A stretch of DNA of 16,722 nt from Methylotenera_A sp031369365 (GTDB lineage Bacteria; Pseudomonadota; Gammaproteobacteria; Burkholderiales; Methylophilaceae): positions 1-16,722 of the forward strand of contig JANMOP010000039.1 in the NCBI GenBank assembly GCA_031369365.1, given 5' to 3'. Positions 14,395 through 16,722 of the stretch are shown in pieces. The position numbers and the translations under genes are program-made. The notes under the pieces were generated by a model. It searched no databases, was not told where the DNA came from, and was given only the letters and a program-made list of their open reading frames with translations. The first letter of the stretch is position 1, and each line of letters starts with the position of its first letter.

Positions 14395-15579
14395 TTATTC
14401 CTGCTTTTGCGGTAATACTCGCACATTAAGCACGCCTGCAATCGCGCGCACTTTCGCCACAGCAACCTCTGAAATTGCACTATCCACATCTAACAAAGTG
14501 TAAGCCATTTCGCCGCGTGATTTATTCACCATATTATGAATATTTAAGCCAACATCGGCCATGGCGGTGGAAATTTGCCCCAACATATTAGGTACATTGG
14601 CATTGGCTATCGCTAAGCGATAAGCCGACTCGCGCGGCATGTGCACAGCAGGAAAATTAACAGAGTTTGAAATATTACCGTTATCTAAAAACTCCCGCAC
14701 TTGATCCACCACCATCACCGCGCAGTTATCTTCCGCTTCTTGCGTTGATGCGCCAAGGTGCGGCAAGGCGATTACATTGGGGTGCGATTTCATGCGAGCT
14801 GTAGGGAAATCGCACACGTAAGCGCGCAATTTTTTGCTATCTAAACCATCTAAAACTGCTTGCTCATCAATCACGCCTTCGCGCGCAAAGTTAATTAGCA
14901 CCGCGCCATGTTTCATCATCTCGATGCGCTCAGCATTCACCAAATGGCGTGTTGCATCAATTAATGGTACATGTAACGTAATAAAATCGCTGTGCTTAAA
15001 TAGATCATCTACGCTCATTACGCGCTTCACCTCAGAAGATAACTTCCAAGCCGCATCCACGGTTATTTCTGGGTCATAGCCCAGCACTTTCATGCCTAGT
15101 TTCAGCGCCGTGTCAGCCACCATGCCGCCTACTGCGCCCAGGCCTAAAATGCCTAGCGTTCTGCCTGGAATTTCAATGCCCACAAAATGTTTTTTGCCGT
15201 CTTCAACGACTTTGGATAGCGTTGCATCATCGCCTTCTAAGCCGCTCACAAACTTCATCGCAGGGCCAATATTACGTGCCGCCATGAGCATACCCGTAAG
15301 CACTAACTCTTTAACCGCATTGGCATTGGCGCCTGGCGTATTAAATACCACCACACCTCGCTTGCTCATATCAGCAACGGGGATATTGTTAGTGCCAGCA
15401 CCCGCGCGACCTATGGCTTGCACAGTGGAGGGGATTTCCATGTCGTGCATTTTGGCAGAGCGCACTAAAATCGCATCAGGCTTGGTGATTTCACTGCTCA
15501 CTTCGTAACTATCAGCAGGCATACGTTTGGTGCCCAGTGACGCGATTTTATTAAGAACCAATATCTGATGTTTGCTCAA
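14395..15579 (-). CDS. serA: D-3-phosphoglycerate dehydrogenase, starting at TTG
   Basis: It oxidises 3-phosphoglycerate to 3-phosphohydroxypyruvate, the entry to serine synthesis. The 394-residue protein has a split substrate-binding domain (1-95 and about 285-310), a Rossmann domain (about 100-285) with G146-L-G148-A-V-G-G151, and a C-terminal ACT domain (about 320-390). Catalytic Arg233 (FAREGVID) and His274 (PHLGAST) are present. The usual catalytic Glu is not seen: where family members have DFPxE, this protein has DFPTA (Ala261). The start is TTG (15577-15579), supported by an AAAGGGGAG site 6 nt upstream and by the conserved N-terminal ILVLNKIA. It lies 92 nt after serC and 20 nt before pheA. 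Confidence 0.93.
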   Translation of the reverse strand: MSKHQILVLNKIASLGTKRMPADSYEVSSEITKPDAILVRSAKMHDMEIPSTVQAIGRAGAGTNNIPVADMSKRGVVVFNTPGANANAVKELVLTGMLMAARNIGPAMKFVSGLEGDDATLSKVVEDGKKHFVGIEIPGRTLGILGLGAVGGMVADTALKLGMKVLGYDPEITVDAAWKLSSEVKRVMSVDDLFKHSDFITLHVPLIDATRHLVNAERIEMMKHGAVLINFAREGVIDEQAVLDGLDSKKLRAYVCDFPTARMKSHPNVIALPHLGASTQEAEDNCAVMVVDQVREFLDNGNISNSVNFPAVHMPRESAYRLAIANANVPNMLGQISTAMADVGLNIHNMVNKSRGEMAYTLLDVDSAISEVAVAKVRAIAGVLNVRVLPQKQE

Positions 15580-15585
15580 ACCAAT

Positions 15586-15594
15586 CTCCCCTTT
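15586..15594 (-). promoter_or_regulatory. Strong ribosome-binding site for the TTG start of serA
   Basis: AAAGGGGAG on the - strand, 6 nt from the TTG codon at 15577-15579. It decides the start, because the first in-frame ATG would remove about 19 conserved residues. Confidence 0.75.
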
Positions 15595-15671
15595 TCAAGT
15601 CTATTAAATGACTTTTAAAAACTATTGAGTTTAATTAATATGCTGGCTATTTGTGTTTTAAATACTTAGGC

Positions 15672-16722
15672 CTAGCTATTTGATTTTTCAAATTCTTTCA
15701 TGTAGTCCACTAGCACTCTTACGCCCTCTACTGGCATAGCATTGTAGATTGATGCACGCATACCGCCAACTGAGCGATGACCCTTGAGCTGCAACAAACC
15801 TTTATCTTTAGCACCTTTTAAAAAAGCTTCATCTAAGGCTTCATTTTTAAGCGTAAACGGAATGTTCATGCGTGAACGGTTATCGACCGCGGTTGGGCAA
15901 TGATAAAAATCGGTCGCATCTAAATAATCGTACAACATATTGGCTTTAGTTATGTTGATTTTTTCCATCGCCGCCAAACCACCCTTAGCCTTAAGCAGTT
16001 TGAATACTAGGCCAGAAACATAGATGGCATAAGTAGGCGGCGTGTTGTACATAGATTCGTTATCAGCCTGCACCTTGTAATCAGACATTGCAGCCGTGCC
16101 AGCAGGCACTTCGCCCAGTAAATCTTCACGCACAATCACAATCGCCAAACCTGCTGGGCCGATATTTTTTTGTGAACCTGCATAAATTAGCGCATATTTA
16201 CTCACGTCAATTGGGCGTGACAAAATGTGCGAAGACATATCAGCTACCAGCGGAACGCTTCCAACATCCGGTGTCCAAAAAATCTCTACGCCGCCAATAG
16301 TTTCGTTTGAGCAATAATGCACGTAAGCCGCATCTGGATTAAGCTTCCACTGATTTTGGGTGGGTGCATAACTGAAATTTTTATCGGCAGAAGTCGCCAC
16401 CACATTCACTTCGCAATATTTTTTGGCTTCAGCAATGGCTTTTTTTGACCACTCGCCTGTATTCAGGTAATCGGCTGATTTTTTGCCGCGCAGTAAGTTG
16501 ATTGGGATATTTGAAAATTGCGTTGAAGCGCCACCTTGCAAAAACAACACTTTATAATTGGCAGGAATGCCCATCAATTCACGCAAATCAGCCTCAGCCT
16601 CAGCTGCAATGCTCATAAATTCTTTGCCGCGATGGCTCATTTCCATCACCGACATACCTGAACCATGCCAATCTAGCATCTCGGCTTGCGCTTGTTGTAA
16701 CACTTCTTTTGGCAATACCGCT
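15672..16722 (-). CDS. serC: Phosphoserine aminotransferase (5' end outside window)
   Basis: A PLP-dependent class V aminotransferase that makes phosphoserine from 3-phosphohydroxypyruvate and glutamate. The same enzyme also serves PLP synthesis in many bacteria. The frame is open to the window end. The last visible codons read A-V-L-P-K-E-V-L, which is the family's conserved 'GPAxLPxEVL' start, so only about 12-15 N-terminal residues are missing. The PLP lysine lies in AGSQKNIGPAGL, and MEMSHRG, GGASTQFSNIP and RSVGGMRASIYNA are all family blocks. A TTG at 16713-16715 is an internal leucine codon, not the start. The only CCGG site of the window is in this gene. It is the first visible gene of the serC-serA-pheA run. 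Confidence 0.95.
   Translation of the reverse strand, partial: AVLPKEVLQQAQAEMLDWHGSGMSVMEMSHRGKEFMSIAAEAEADLRELMGIPANYKVLFLQGGASTQFSNIPINLLRGKKSADYLNTGEWSKKAIAEAKKYCEVNVVATSADKNFSYAPTQNQWKLNPDAAYVHYCSNETIGGVEIFWTPDVGSVPLVADMSSHILSRPIDVSKYALIYAGSQKNIGPAGLAIVIVREDLLGEVPAGTAAMSDYKVQADNESMYNTPPTYAIYVSGLVFKLLKAKGGLAAMEKINITKANMLYDYLDATDFYHCPTAVDNRSRMNIPFTLKNEALDEAFLKGAKDKGLLQLKGHRSVGGMRASIYNAMPVEGVRVLVDYMKEFEKSNS

Noticed and set aside
15092..15508. 138-codon + strand open frame opposite serA
   Set aside because: It is a shadow of serA, and the composition is low-complexity without any recognisable domain.
16713..16715. TTG as a start codon for serC
   Set aside because: The frame continues to the window end with codons that match the conserved SerC N-terminus (A-V-L-P), so it is an internal leucine.

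Overview
The window looks like a chromosomal segment of a methylotrophic betaproteobacterium, most likely Methylophilaceae (Methylotenera/Methylophilus-like). This rests on a complete pqqABCDE operon with the short 'MWT.P' type PqqA, a serC-serA-pheA-hisC-aroF amino-acid cluster, CysN, a 7Fe ferredoxin and a moderate G+C content. The taxon is inferred; no rRNA or other phylogenetic marker is present.

Layout. The first 2.45 kb is on the + strand: the 3' part of cysN, a seven-iron ferredoxin (fdxA), a DUF4126 membrane protein and an overlapping YgjP-like zinc metallopeptidase. Everything after that is on the - strand. In transcription order (right to left) there is serC (cut by the window end), serA, pheA, a membrane-anchored GGDEF protein, hisC, aroF, pqqA, three tandem terminator-like hairpins, pqqB, pqqC, pqqD, pqqE, a terminator, a Bcr/CflA-type MFS transporter, and a single-gene restriction-modification system that converges on the metallopeptidase gene. 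No gene-free stretch exceeds 300 bases.

How the genes work together. SerC and SerA make serine from 3-phosphoglycerate. AroF opens the shikimate pathway, PheA turns chorismate into phenylpyruvate, and HisC-type aminotransferases beside pheA often serve aromatic transamination. Just downstream on the same strand is the operon that makes PQQ, the cofactor of methanol dehydrogenases, from a Glu and a Tyr of the PqqA peptide.

The most interesting system is the 658-residue protein at 2465-4441. It is a complete C5-cytosine methyltransferase joined in frame, by a linker of about ten residues, to a HpaII-family restriction endonuclease (family target CCGG). By eye the whole 16.7 kb holds only one CCGG tetramer (16268-16271), where base composition alone predicts about forty. 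GGCC, GCGC and CGCG, which have the same composition, are common. So the surrounding core genes carry the imprint of long exposure to a CCGG-directed activity, which fits the fused enzyme. Other points worth a second look are the triple hairpin after pqqA, four related palindromic intergenic elements (two of which create false upstream starts), the GGDEF gene lying inside the amino-acid cluster, and a SerA without the usual catalytic glutamate.
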